Source: Lineus longissimus
Taxonomy: Eukaryota; Nemertea; Pilidiophora; Heteronemertea; Lineidae
Assembly: GCF_910592395.1 (NCBI RefSeq)
Contig: NC_088313.1
Coordinates: forward strand, 20,850,437-20,910,436
DNA: 60,000 bases
Direction: 5' to 3'
The position numbers and the translations under genes were made by a program. The notes beneath the pieces are model-generated. The model ran no database searches, was not told the DNA's origin, and was given only the letters and a program-made list of their open reading frames with translations. Positions 35,601 through 49,196 of the stretch are shown piece by piece. Position 1 is the first letter of the stretch, and every line of letters starts with the position of its first letter.

Positions 35601-36840
35601 GTAAAAGCTTCACCCAAACAGATTAATGGATTGCTGTTGATGATGAATAAAAGTCTTAGAGATCGAATTCTTGTCAAACTCAACGAAAACAGCAAATACT
35701 TCATGTCCTTGCTCTTGTTTCTGCAGATTGTGGAGAGTAGGCCGCCTGCGCCAGCTGAGTTTGCATGAAGTGAGATGATTAGATGTCCAGCAAAGCTTGT
35801 CAATCGGAAGCCCATGTTTTTATAACCTTCTCCAAAGAGAAGGCTCCGTTCATCTCACATCATGCCACGATGATGCCTCTAGTGCGGTAGTAGCAAAAGA
35901 CCCACATGCGCGAAGTGCTTGCTTCTCACACTAATTGTTGGATCTACTTTATGTAAGATGACTTGCTCTCCAACCCTCGGAGTGAAAAATGTGTTACCCA
36001 GCACCTGCCGCTTTCAGAAAGCGGCAATATCACAAGATCGGAGAAAAAAGCCCCATTTTGATAATGAGCTGGGTGTATAAGAGCTGCTTTATGAGAGTGC
36101 AGCCAGCTATAACACGTATACTTTTCATGTCAGAGTCAAGCTAGGAAGTGTATTTCACCATATGTTTTCTTTTTTATATAAAAATCTTGCATAGCAGATA
36201 GCAATCCTGCCTCAAGGTCTAAATAGATTTGAATTCACAAATCACATTAACTCAACTTTTCCTTGCCTGACGGGCATCACATTATATACTTTCAATTTCA
36301 TATTCGGTTCTTCATCACGAGTATTAGCTTGCTTTACCATCGTCATATTGTCTATTTAATCTGCTGAAGAATCTTCCCTTGAAGCAATGTCAGAAATAAA
36401 GTTTAATTGGTTTAATTTTTTCTTTCTCCAGAAGAAAATTTCATCGATCTAACCTTAATTGGACGTGTTTTTATAGTTTAAGAAACGATGTATCGATACA
36501 GCTTTTCATAATTGGGGCTATCACCGGAATAGAGAGACAGGTGGTCGGAGCACTCTCATGCACGTTTATCCCAGGGCTGGTGAGCTATCATACTCTGTCG
36601 ATGGGTCATGCCAGTGGATAGGCAGCCTCGAGCTCTACAGTTCACAGCTCATACCCTGCATCGGTCAAGACACCATCATCCACGCACCACACAATGTGCG
36701 CCAAGAAAGCACCCTCAACTCACTGGAAATCAATGCAAGACCAGTTACAAACAGAACTCTCTAGCCGTAACTTTCTTGTTGTCTTCCAATTCCTTGCCTG
36801 GGACAGTGACACTGAATACAACCAGTACAATAAATCCCAC
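32606..36840. other. Upstream region of complexin, no gene recognised
   Basis: This must include the complexin promoter and 5' UTR, which I could not delimit. Minus-strand open frames of 117 and 120 codons (35815-35462, 35157-34795) have no recognisable domain, no consistent splice signals and ordinary non-coding composition, so they are not called as genes. Confidence 0.55.
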
Positions 36841-36847
36841 GCAGCTA

Positions 36848-37305
36848 TTGGAAAATCAATGGCTTCCTCCAACAGGCAGAAGCAGTCTGTCTAAAGCCTT
36901 TCTTATGACAAGGATCTGTACGTGTGTGGAGGACATCTCAACGATAATCAATGGAATGTCTTACATAGGGGGACTAGAGACTGAAGAGGTGAACAGGCAT
37001 ATTGAACCGACCACAATGCCATTTCCCCAACAGGCAGGACGGGTCTATCATATTCTAATGACAAAGATCATCAATGGAATGTCTTACACAGGGGGACCAG
37101 AGACTGAAGCAGTGGAAGGCAGATCAAGCAGACCTCAATAGGATTTCCCCAACAGGCAGGAGCAGACTGTCTTAGCCATATTCTAATGACAATCATTTGT
37201 TTGCGTGTGGAGAACATCTCAACCATGATCAATGGAATGGCTTACACAGGCTGGCTACAGATCGAAGAAGGGGAAGGCAGATCTGTCTCTCAATTAGCAA
37301 GAATC
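36848..37305 (+). repeat. Diverged tandem repeat, about 4 copies of 100-160 bp
   Basis: AATCAATGG-type starts occur near 36848, 36949, 37068 and 37228. They are followed by blocks such as AATGTCTTACACAGGGGGAC, CCCAACAGGCAGGA, TTCTAATGACAA and GTGTGGAGAACATCTCAAC. Spacing varies between copies. The longest open frame in the window (36608-37141, 177 codons) runs into this repeat and is attributed to it. Confidence 0.75.
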
Positions 37306-40300
37306 AGAACATGAAAGATCGAAGACATGAACGAACAAGCAAGGTGAGAGATCATCAAGAAATTGATCAGAAGTACCGCAGCACTTGCCTTAATGAAGTA
37401 CTAGGGCAATTTGCGGCATAACCTGGTGTGACATGGTCATCCACTCACATGATGATGATCTTTTTACGTTTCAAAAAGTGGCCTGGCCTCATTTAGACTG
37501 CTGCGGCACATCGAGCCCAGCGGTGGCAATGATTGTAAGGTGAAGAGTGAACATCTGACCCAGTAAGAATCGCCCTAATGATACTCTGAGGACCTGATCA
37601 TTTGTGAGAAACATGCTGGATACGACGTAACGACTGGCCACAGAAAAAGCAACTCTGGTGATCCATGATGAGGTTAGGCCACAGCAATTTGAAGTGAGGT
37701 TATTGCTTCAAGAGTTATCCAAAGGCCAGGCTTGCAAGACCAGTTTACAAGTGGATAGTTTACATCTGTCATAACCTGATACCAATCAACCTTCACTTGT
37801 CTCTTAGTGTAATCTGAACTTGAAGTTACAAGGATTCTCATCATCCCCAATTATGTTCTTGCAAGTGAAACCTATAGCTTCCAATTTCATAATGCGTGTG
37901 TCTCTGTTGCAGTCTCTCTGGGGCTTCAGATCGTGTTTGAATGAGTCGTCTAATTGAAACCGTACTTGAGCTGCATATCCCTGGAAGACAATGAAACCTT
38001 TATCAGTTTGCAGACATGATCTAGTTGAGAGAAAAAATACACTTGATGAAAAGTTTGAATCATGCTGCAGGGAATCGGATGTAGAGCCTAGTTCATCTTG
38101 TAGTTGACGTTTTTTCAGAAGATGCAACATTCACTACTAGTTTATATATGTAAAGCAGGAGAACTTGAACCTTTAGACAAGACTGTCAAGTATTGAAAAG
38201 CACTGTGTTTTTGTGCCCCTGAGAGAATTCTCATTCAGGCTTGGTTGTTTGCAACAGCTAATGCTTGCCTTTGTTTTTTTGGACAACCAAGGAGTTTTAA
38301 GTGCTGGAGGTCACAAGATTGATGCAAGACCAAGACAGATAGAGACAGACAAAGATGGCTTCATGATAGGTCCGCATGAACCTGATTCCTCTCCACCACA
38401 GCAACACAGCTTGGCACTCTCTCAGCTAATATGGTCAAAGGCTGATTGGATGGAGTGAGACTCACGGGACTCTTTATGGTTCGTTTAACGTCAGATGAAT
38501 ACTTTATTAATCCCACAGCTGACATTAACCCATATACGAACTGGGAGTTTTTGACAAAATGTGCTGAAATGTACGTTATCACCTCCATAGGGCTGGGTTT
38601 TCAAAATCACTCAATGGGACTGATGATGTTGGTTCATTTTGAACAGAAAAAAACAAGTGAAAAAAATATTTGGACTTAGATTTTTTTTCAACTTTCAGTC
38701 AGTTTAGAAATATTCAGTCAGACTTAGAAATTTGTTCATCCTTCAGATTCCTCAAAACCACTTTGTGTTCAAGAAAATAGTCGGATAGCAATCTCAATTG
38801 TGATGTATAAAGCTGCCCGCCAATGTGTTATCTACCAAGAAGAGATATGTCTATGTAGTTTAATGTTCCCATATTGTCCCGGCACATCTTTGAAGATTGC
38901 TGATAGAGTTTTAATGACGTATGAATCAAAGGAAGAGAGAACTTGTGACGGTTTAATGAACGCTCTGAAATGATTTGCAAATGAGTTGAAATCAGCCACA
39001 GGTTTAATGACGCCTATTAGTGTTCTTGAGCAGTCTACTGGTTCACTACTGGGACGGTGTTTGTGTAGTAATCCACTTCAAAAGGGTCCAGAACTGAAAC
39101 TTCAAGTACGTGTCTCAAAGATTCCAAATTTAGTTCTCTGATAGCTGACGTCAAACTTGGAGCGGAACCGCACGGTCCTGAATTTGATATGGTCAGACTA
39201 CAATCACATGACCTCTTCAATAAGTCGTCAGGCAGTCCGTGGACCAATCACTTCCAGGCCAGTACTCGACTCTAAATCAATGGGTCAATGACTATAATAA
39301 AGAGCTCGACCTGAGGCAGTCAGATTCATTATCGATAGACTCTCACACAACAGTGGTATTTTCATTAATTACTGCCTCTGTTTGTGGGGAAATTAGGAAA
39401 TCAATACCATGATGATTTTCCATGGCAACTGTTTTCTCTGTACGCACAGATTGCGTGTCAGGGAGAGCACTGGGTAACCTCTGTGACGCACTGTGCTGAG
39501 GATAACCTCAGGTCTGATTTCTTGCCCTTGGGATGATCATCGATTTCTCCAACAAACTTGAAAGATTTTCTGTAATAGTTGTTGTCAGGGGTGAAAATGA
39601 TGATGACAGAAAACCTAACAGCAGAAATCCCTACCTCTGAAACATCAGAACCCACTCAAAACATCATCTGAAATTTAACAATTTCTGATCTCTATATTGA
39701 CATGTTTTCCTTCAATTCAACCACTCAACTCGGTGAATGTCACAAATCCTGACCAAATCTGACTGTGATGATAATCTTATAATTCTCCTTCTTCGAATAT
39801 CCGAAACTACTTAACCTTCAGTCTTCTAAATAGAGAGATTTTAAAGCCCATTACAGCGTCAATCTAGACACCATTAGAGCGACATCACACCTTGATTTAT
39901 AACACAATATCAGCTTAAAAGCTTGCATCATTTTGAATTCCGGGCTTTTAAGAAATGTTCGATGTTTCTTAAAGTCTTTACGGCAGTTTTTTCAAAATAA
40001 AACAAGTTTTGCTCCGCTAATTACCTCACAATTTCACGCACATCAAAGCAGCGTCTAAGAATGTCATGAAGCGGCAACTCTAGGTTCGATATCCTCCGCA
40101 GGCAAAGCAACACCGCGTGTCATAATTACCTCTAAACTCTATTAGACGGCAGCGGCTCCCATGAATTTCAATCTCAAAATAACAGGCCGTTGATGCTGCT
40201 GAGTTTCTTATCCCGTGTTGCGATAACACGACGTCAGATTCTTACATTTAATCAGATTAGAAGCTATAGACGTCAGGAAAGATCTCTCCATCACTTCTTT

Positions 40301-43300
40301 TTCTTGCTACATTTGGTGAATTCCTGCAGTTTAGTTCTCGAATTACGCATTTCAGTAGGAGCTTTTTACTGTTTAGATAATCGTCACAGAGTCAAGGAAT
40401 CTGAACTCGTCTCGGTCTCTCATGCAAACTGAACAACTGTGTCATCAGCCCGGTGTGAGTTGGATGGGAACAGCCTACATTAGCAAATTGTGCCCTCAGC
40501 AGGTTCATGTACTTCTAAGCATGGAAGTAGGCTACAAAGCACACTCTTAAACCATCTAGTGTTCCCACAAGCCGAAATCCCTGTTTGTATTTCACTTCTG
40601 AAGATCGCTACATACTTTCAAGTCCACACAAAGTCACATCAAAGTCATTCCTAAACAAAGCAACATAGCTTCTTCAAAAGATATACCAGTGTTAGATGTC
40701 ATCCACAGAGACGGGTTTGTGATGGCGAAGTCAAAATAGAAGCTGGTTTGAGAACAGCATGACTGGCAGGGAGCCAGTTCTAGCAAGTGTAAGTCAGCTA
40801 CGTTTCTCTTCTGAATCGGAATCTCACAGCATGTTGGCAACCATACGATAGCAACACCAACTCTGCACCCTGCAATCCTTAAAGGCTCCCAGTCATGGCG
40901 TTCTTGCTAGACATATCAGTGATTGCCAAAAGCAAAATCTGGGGTAAGTTCTGGTGCTTCATCCCCAAGGTGCTCATTCACAGTGTGAACATCAGAAGGT
41001 TCTTCTTTGGGAGTTACTTCTCTTCAAAGATCAACACTGTCGAAATATTTCAGAAAGAAGATAATACCAATAACGGCGGCCATTTTGATGCATCTGATTC
41101 ATTTTACTGCTTCCTGGATTCTACTAAAAGCAACCCCAATGTACCATAACCCACGGACAAATAGACGGTCTTCTGAAAAAGTTCTTCCCAGATTGATTTG
41201 AGAAAAACGCGAGTGCAACATGAACTGGTGTTTACTTCTGATGGCAGTCCCAAGATGAAAGCCCGTCTTGTTGAATGCCGAAGGAGAAGCTTTGATGGTG
41301 ATCAGGAAGAGACATGTCTTGGAAGGAGGCCTCCTTTGTGAAAGTAACGATGTGAGACAAACAAAGGATACTATGGAGCACCTAATGAGAGTGCTGGAGT
41401 GCTGATTCAGGGTGAATCCTCCGTTTGACGAGTAGAGATACACACTCACATAGTAGCATCCTTTTAGGATGAGAGTCTGGATGCTGGTTTTCCTCTCTGG
41501 AGATCTTGTAGAAGTATGTGAGGATAATGTCTCGCAAAAAGCATTCACAAGTGTGTTCTGGATGGGTGCATTATGTTCAATGGACGTAAGAACACTTTAA
41601 CCCTCAACGGTCTGAGACTGCTGCATACACCATTGATAATCCCTGAAGACACAGGGCCTACAGACATTATTGATATGTTCATGACCAGTTTTCCATGTTG
41701 ATATGACTACACGCATATTCTCCAGTTTATAGAACAGAATATGGCAGAAAAAGTTTCTCCGAATATCTCTTGTGACGACTTTAGCACATGAAACTGGAGC
41801 TGTACATAAGAAAATATGCCGACTCTAATTCTCACTGGTGACCATGGTGACAAGCCGGAAAAATCTAGTTCATTTCGGTCTTTTTACCAGAACTAAATGG
41901 TGAATGCCACGGAATACAGAAGCAGCTTTTTAAAAACCTGACTTCTGAAAAAGTTGCGCTTGTGAGCAGAAATGGTGCATGTGGGATTACATCAATTGCT
42001 GCTCATAATCAGAACATCAGTTATTTTTATGCTGTTATTGATAAATTTTCTAGTGAAATTCTTTCATCAATTAACTGCCTTCTATACAAGTAGATGAGAT
42101 GTATTGAGGCCAAGATTACACAAGACTGTCAAGTCTCCAGTCAACTGTAAATTAAACCTCATATAGGGTATAAACAATACTTATGCATAAGATTTCCCAG
42201 AATAACACACATTATCCCTATACCCGCGAGCTAAGCTTGACAAATTATTCATACGAACAATATTTACAGACACTTAGATTGCATGGGCTGACATCACCAA
42301 AAGACGTTGAGCTTCAGTTCTTAGTGGAAAACCAGTCAGATTCGCTATTTGTGAAGAAATATCCTACTTTCATTGTATCTGTACAGAGAAGCTAAGCCTC
42401 ATGAATTGATTAAGGGATTATCATCATTTGTGGCAGAGAAATCTTGTCCCGTATCTCTGACTGAAGACACGGCACACAGAACCCTTACCCAACGACCTTT
42501 ACAAAAACTAAGCCTTATGAATTATTCACTCTAAGTGGGTATCGCTTGTCTTGGGGCTGATGGTTCTGGCAGGAAGAGAGACCTGTGGCTGAACACGTCC
42601 ATGTGATACATGATGAGGAAGCATCTTTCATTAGGGAAGTGAATATCACTTTCTGGCAAATTGCAGGAAGTCAACTAAGTTCCTGTGAATAAAACAGGTA
42701 GCATGGTTGGACCTGGAATGAGACTGGTGATTTCCAGTCTAAGGTCTGGTAGCATCTATCATGAGGGTACTGCAATGCATGCAATGGAAGATAGACACTT
42801 AGGTGAACAGCAAATTCACTGTTTCCAACCAAAGGATCAGTTTTGCTAGTCATGAATGGTGACATTACAACACTAAGTTAGGAGGTCAGGAGACAACCCT
42901 ATAGGATACAGACATTTTTAGAGCTATTTTTGTGAAATAATCTAAGTAGCTAGCCTATTCCACATTGCCAGCAACAAAACATGTCATGAATATTGAACAA
43001 GCAGTGCAAAAAATATATAACAACTCAAATTCACAAAAGTAAACTCAGCGGGAGTGTTATTCCTGTGTCAGGTTGATCACTATGGATACCATAAACAGAT
43101 TGTAGAGGATTGAGACCATAGACTCTGCAGGAATCGGTTTGGGCTACACACAAAGACACAGAGAGATCACCTTGTTAAATCACTCATAGCTGTTTATTAA
43201 GGCCGATATTTTGTCAATTAAGATCAAACATCTTCGTATCAAATGAAGTCAGACAAGCCGTCTGATGTTGTCAACAGAGAACTTCTTAAAGTTTTAATTG

Positions 43301-44215
43301 AAACATTCCCTGTCACCAAAGGGTTGAACATTGATAAAGTACAAATAGCAAAACGTCTCCTTTCAATGGACGGCATTGTTCGCCATCTCGACGCCCACGA
43401 GAACATGTATCCAATCATACATACATGCCTCCTCATAGCCGTCATGTTATAATCATCTTTTTGTCACATACGTCAAACCCCGCAGCGCTTTTTACCACAT
43501 GACAACACGATCGAATTCTACGCCAACATCGTCACTGATGTCTCCTGAGGATAAAAGCCTGTGTGTCTGTTTGCCACTGGAGAAGGTTGATTGTGTCTCC
43601 CGTCTCCGTTTAGGGATTTCAGTAGCAAAGCTTTATATTGTTGTTACTTTATTACAGTCTGATTTCTGATACAAACTGCCGAGTGTGATGGGATTGTGAA
43701 AGTCTATCACCAATAAGTATTGAATACCATAGTGGAGACATGCATCAGTTGAGTGAAAGTTGGGATTACAAATTGGGGGCAAAATTCAGATGATTTCATT
43801 TATGAAGTTCTTTCCTATTTATCATGAAATGTTAATTCTGTAAGCAGAGCACAGGTTATTTTATACAGATTCCGATAACTGAACATGAAAATGTCAAATG
43901 CCATAGGATGAGAGAGACATGCTCGGAGCTTTGTAACATGTAGGGATCCAACGTCTAGATGGCTGTGAGCTAGCAGTAGATCAAGGCAAGTAAAGTATAA
44001 CTTGAGCTTATTATAGTCTGGATCGATACAAGATAGTGGCAAATGGAAAGTTCTGATTTTCTCTGATGAAGACTCATCTTCCTGTGTTCCATTCGCTATG
44101 CACTAGAGGCGTTATTCTTCACAGAGCATCTTCTTCCAAGGTGGGATGAGCCTAAGCTGGTGACTTCTTCTTCAGCCCAGACTTAGAGAACAAGTCCATC
44201 AAAATCAACTGTCCA
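37306..44215. other. Intergenic sequence, no gene recognised
   Basis: About 7 kb without a supportable gene. A 149-codon minus-strand open frame at 41548-41099 and small frames at 40634-41149 and 43243-43452 show no family features that I recognise. Confidence 0.5.
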
Positions 44216-44372
44216 CTTGGACAGGGTTTATTTGAAAGACAGAGCAATGCTGGGTCAATTGTCTTGCTTAAAGCCTTAAGGACAATATGACAGAGGTGAG
44301 AACCTTCCAAGAGTTGAACCCTTGACCTCCTGATTATGAGCCTTGCACCCCGACCACAATGCCACAGATCCC
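44216..44372 (+). mobile_element. SINE-like dispersed repeat fragment
   Basis: The order GTCTTGCTTAAAGCC, then GAGTTGAACCC (44311-44321, close to a pol III B box), then TTGACCTCCTGATTATGAG and ACCACAATGCCAC resembles a tRNA-related repeat common in invertebrate genomes. That repeat pairs a 'cttgcccaaggaca'-like phrase with 'gaaccc..gacct..' and 'ccac.gcca'. No A box or tail is obvious, so it is a fragment. Confidence 0.4.
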
Positions 44373-44642
44373 TGAGGGAGATGAATTGGGAGGAAAAGTC
44401 AAACTTACAGGAATCTAGTTGTGAGGTCCTGACAACTCTCCTTTCAGACCCACCTCATTGGAGATTCAACTTTTAAACTGAAATGATAAATGAGGACACT
44501 TTTAAAGATAAACTGACCATATTGGTAGCATAGCCATTTGGTCTAGCTGTAGCAGATAGTTTAAAGCACTGAATCAGACAGAGACTCTGCTGGGAGGGTC
44601 ATCATAATCAACAGACAGCACACGCAACTCAGTCTTAAGAAT

Positions 44643-44657
44643 CCCCCCCCCCCCCCC
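44643..44657 (+). repeat. Poly(C) run of 15
   Basis: An uninterrupted homopolymer of 15 C. The length should be treated as uncertain because homopolymers are error-prone in assemblies. Confidence 0.9.
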
Positions 44658-47600
44658 GGCAAGCCACGGCATGCCATCACCGCGACAACCTTAATAGACC
44701 ATAATTGGACATACTACATGGATGACTTTTCAAGATATCTTTAATAGATCAGGCGTGAAGCTGCAGCGTCCGATCATCACGGTTTCTGCTTGGTTTCACC
44801 GGCAAGGGATGCGGGAAATTACCAAGCGTTTCCGTGGCAATGACAGCATCCTCCAACTTCTGTTGAAGCAGGGGAGTGCAGCTTTTGATAAATGGCTATG
44901 ATGGCATGTCAATGCTTTAAGAATTGTTCATGGTCTGGTATTGTTCGGGGAAATAATATGATGTATCTGAGACAGTCACAGAAGCTCTATACATAATGAA
45001 ATGGTCCAGGGACCATCAAAGTCTACTTGATTGAGAGGGAATATCGCTTTCGTGATATTTTGAAGAATTACTGCCAAACCAGCATTGATATAAAAATTTC
45101 GCTTTGACATCTATCAGATTATGTATCTATCATCAATATCCCGCATTTTCAGCGTTATGTCACACACAGTTTAGTTGTTTAACAGATTCCAGCTAATATT
45201 AGCATCATCCTTTTTGTTTACATTTTATTTCAATAGACTTGAAATGTGAAAATTAGCTCTTTAATTATGTGCATTTCATAATCCATCGTTGAGGTGGCTA
45301 CAGGACAATGGGGTTATTAGGCTTCCAATATAGAAGGATTGAGGACCCTTTGTTTCTTAAGTGCTCAGCTTACTAGACACTATTGTAAGGAAATTGGCAT
45401 ACAATGTCCACCAATCAATCAAGGTTAATCCTGACAGCTAGACAATGCTTATCTTACTAAGACTGGGGTGCCTCATTACATAAGCCAATAGGCATGCATG
45501 GGTCAACTGCTCTAAACTGGTTCCTTTCTTTATGCTGGACAGTAGAGTATGTGTGGGCAACTGGAAGTCCAAAAGGACTTCTTTACCGATTTAGGACTAT
45601 ATTCAGTTGGGGGGAGGGGGGGGGGATTCCGCATGGCCTGTGTATGTTCATACTCATCATCAGCAAGCTTCATACAGTGGCAAAAGAACTGATTCAAAAG
45701 CCCTTCCTTGAATACACATGACCGAGAAGAAGTTAGAGCTAGTAAGTTTGACAAACTTTCAATTTTTCATTTTACTTTATTGGGTTGATAAATATTTCAG
45801 AAAATCTTTCGGCGTTCTGCTCGCCAGTGATGATACATAATGAGAAGTAATATCGAGCATCTGACACTGTATGTGATATAGTGTCTAGAGTTGCACCGCC
45901 AAGCAATCTATGTGTCACCAACATCATTCTCTAGCGCTCCAAAGAGATATTGTGTTGGCCTAACACTAATCTCACATATCCCAAGTATTGGAGCTGACGA
46001 TATTGATCATCAGACTTTGACCTTTCAAGGACAAACCAAACATCCCATAATGTCACCCGGGAGGAAATTCAACAGAATTATAATGAACCCATTAGCATGA
46101 AAAAGATGACATGTTTATTGAGAGTTACAGCCTCGTAAGTTATCACTTGAAGCGGCAGCTGAACTGAAATGTCGGAGCCGGTATCAGGGGTCTCATGTGT
46201 ATGTATGATGCAACCGACACTCTTAGAAGCTCACCGGTCATACCCGCTGCTGCTATCCTCACGAGCTGATTGCCAGTGGTGAACATCACCCAATCAGCTC
46301 CCCCACATCCCAAGTGGTGGATGCTGGGTATTGATCCTGACATACTCGCCTTTCAAGGACGATGTATTTCCAATAATAGCATGGGGGAGTCGGCTCCAGA
46401 TGGAATCAAATCAAATTCTCAGCGTGGTCCCTGATTGCAAGGATTGGAGCTTTATATAATTGACTTGTCTCTATCATTAAGGCATGCTACCAAACAACCA
46501 GCATGCTTACCATGACTGGACTAACTTGAAAATAATGAGAGTTAAACTCTCACGTTTCATGATTTCAATATTTGGTGATTTTAACTTCGACTTCAGGCAG
46601 CCACCTCTTTTGCCTCCAAAACAACACGACAGTGTTGTATTTGAGTTTAAGTTTCCATGTCAACCCTGTTCAAAGTGCTTGGCATTGCGGACTGGTCAGG
46701 AACTTGTTAGGAGCAGCCACTCTGCGCATTGACCCTTGAACTCTACTCTGGAAAGAGCAAAGTGGCCTAAAAGGGAATCAAGCCAATATGCCACAACATC
46801 TCCCTTGGCGCAATCAGCTTTTTTATGAGGTGTCTGACGAAGGCACCGCCTCCAGCTGGACGTGTCATTCATGAAGTGACACCTCTGCTGCCGTCCTTTC
46901 ACCAAAGTGACTGAGCTAACCATTCTGTTCATCCATGCCTCTTGTAGCTGTACTAACTGCTCAGTAATGACAGATTTATGAGTGCAGGCAAATCAGTTAT
47001 TTCTGTCGGTAACTGAATCAGCCCTTGAAGGTTAATCTGATGAGCGACTATTGGATTGGGCGGATGCCTCTTCATCGACGGCCCAATATTCGTACACACG
47101 GAATCTATTGATTCGTCTCCTCAAGGACGTTGAGACCAATATCATTCGCTCACAATGAAGAACTTCATATTTGAACAGAACGGATGATATCAACTAGGGA
47201 TGTCTACTTCTTCCAAAATCCTGTGATACTGAATGAGAAGTTTAATAGTGAAGAACCTCTACTGAACGAAAATATCGAAATGTATTTGGTCACAGTTGGC
47301 CATGGTTTTTATAGGGCTCGGAGTCCACAGAAGATCAGAGGGGTGTTTCAAAAGGCTGATTCTTGTACGCCCAGGCACAGGCTATTGTAGGAACAGGCCA
47401 AGTTCCTCTTCATAACCACCCAAACAGACCAAATCAGTGAATCACAGCCACAGTACCACATAGCCGTAGTGAGCCATCACCACGACTTTTACCCTTTAGA
47501 AAATTGTGTAAAAATAGCCGGCAGCCCTTTGAAAATGACACGGCCATAATTTCATACTTCCACCTGAGTCGCTTTCACTCTTGTATCTAATGGCTGGCTT

Positions 47601-48284
47601 CACTCATAAACTACGCTCCGTAACTGACGGAAGTCGTTTGATAGCTTTTGACAACGTTGCCATATTCATGGATTAGCCAGTGAAAGCATTGATTAACTTG
47701 GTCATGAAGTGATGGCATTTTTACACCCAGCCAACACATAGTGTAGGATATGGACAATTTATACTCATATAGCTATGTTGGCTTTTGTTAAAACAATGTT
47801 AACTTGGGTGTCTTTAGTTGTCAGGCCCTCTTGCAGCCAGACAACCCAAGTAAAATACTAATGAAGGAATGCCATTCAAATTCATGCTGCAACATGTAAA
47901 GTAACGCACATCCCTGATGGAAGATGACACTTTACTTCCAATAGGTCCTTGCCAGGAAGCAGGAGCCAAACCAATTTATCTCTCAATTGCTTCATTTTCA
48001 AGTGTCACACTCATGAGGTTGAATTGGCAACTGTACGTGGCAGTTAGTCCAGAGCCATGTGACAAGTGATGATGGTCCGAGGGAGGAATATGTTGGAATG
48101 ATCATGATTACTTCGAATGCTTCTGCTTCAACAGACAAATTCATATTTGCAGATGAATTGGAATGTTTTAAGCCATGCAGAGTTTCCGGATGATCTGAGG
48201 AATGGATTAGCTTAGATTCGCTGAATCAAGTAGGTTCGGGATAGAAATGGTCAAATTGTGACTTTATGAATTCTGAAACTATAA
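44658..48284. other. Intergenic sequence, no gene recognised
   Basis: A G-rich run lies near 45609-45626. Two segments (about 45970-46050 and 46305-46375) share phrases such as CCTTTCAAGGAC after a TATTGAT motif, possibly an old duplication. No supportable coding region. Confidence 0.5.
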
Positions 48285-49196
48285 CAATTAACCGGCTCTA
48301 GGAAAATTCGTCCCCGGAAAACTCGTCCCCGGAAAATTCGCCCCCTAGGAAAATTCGTCCCCGGAAAATTCGTCCCCGAGGAAAATTCGTCCCCGGATAA
48401 TTCGTCCCTGAGGATAATTCGTCCCTGGAGAATTCGTCCCCGAGGATAATTCGTCCCTGGAAAATTCGTCCCAGAGGAATATTTCGTCCCCGGAAAATAT
48501 GAGCCCTAGGATAATTTGTCCCTGGGAAATTCGTCCTCGAAGATAATTCGTCCCCAAAAGTTGAAAGTTTCTGACATTACTTTCTAGTAATAACTACATG
48601 TACTACTTACTACTTTCGACTTTTCTCATTCATTATATCTCTCTTTACTACCCTACTAGCTAGTTACCTACTCCACTCTTTTCATAGTTAAGTAGGTAGA
48701 GGAAGGCAGGCGAAGTAATTTTTTTTTTCTTCAAATAAGTATTTTTACTGGTCAGAATGAAAAAAAAGCTCTAAATTCTTCAATAATATATATTGCCTGC
48801 CTACTTCTACCTACTATAAAAATAGTGGGATAGGTAACTAGCTAGTATGGTAGTAAAGAGAGGTGTTACACTGAATGAGAAAAATCGAAAGTAGTAGTTA
48901 TTACTACAGTCCATTCGACAAGACTAAAGAGTCTTAGAAAGTAAAGTCAGAAACTTTCAACTTTGTAAAATATTCTGGGGATGAATTATCCTCGGGGACG
49001 AACTTTCCAGGGACGAATTATCCTCGGGGACAAATTTTCCGGGGACGAATTATCCTCGGGGACGAATTATCCTCGGGGACGAATTTTCCGGGGACGAATT
49101 TTCCTTGGGGACGAATTATCCGGGGACGAATTTGCGGGGACGAATTATCCGGGGACGAATTATCCGGGGACGAATTTTCCTGTAACCCAATTAACC
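48285..49196. mobile_element. Foldback DNA transposon, non-autonomous, with 9-bp target duplication
   Basis: The element spans 48294-49187 (894 bp) and is flanked by CAATTAACC at 48285-48293 and 49188-49196. Ends are GGCTCTAGGAAAATTCGTCC and, reverse-complemented on the right, GGTTACAGGAAAATTCGTCC (17 of 20 match). Each outer arm is an array of short GGAAAATTCGTCCCC / GAGGATAATTCGTCCCT units (48300-48555 and 48976-49180), inverted between arms. Inner arms (about 48560-48700 and 48795-48965) are also inverted copies, so nearly the whole element can pair with itself around an AT-rich loop near 48720-48780. No transposase is present. GG-ended termini with a 9-bp duplication suggest a Mutator- or Merlin-like source; inference only. 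Confidence 0.85.

Noticed and set aside
34795-35815. Two 117-120-codon minus-strand frames upstream of complexin as 5' exons or a separate gene
   Set aside because: No recognisable family, no consistent splice sites; complexin exon 1 already carries the start codon.
36608-37141. Longest open frame in the window (177 codons, plus strand)
   Set aside because: It runs into a diverged tandem repeat, has low-complexity, His/Thr/Pro-rich sequence, no domain and no splice signals.
40070-40110. GGTTCGATATCC as a tRNA B box
   Set aside because: No A box or cloverleaf stems could be drawn around it.
41099-41548. 149-codon minus-strand open frame
   Set aside because: No recognisable domain, Ser/Thr-rich random-looking composition and other open frames on the opposite strand; no partner exons found.
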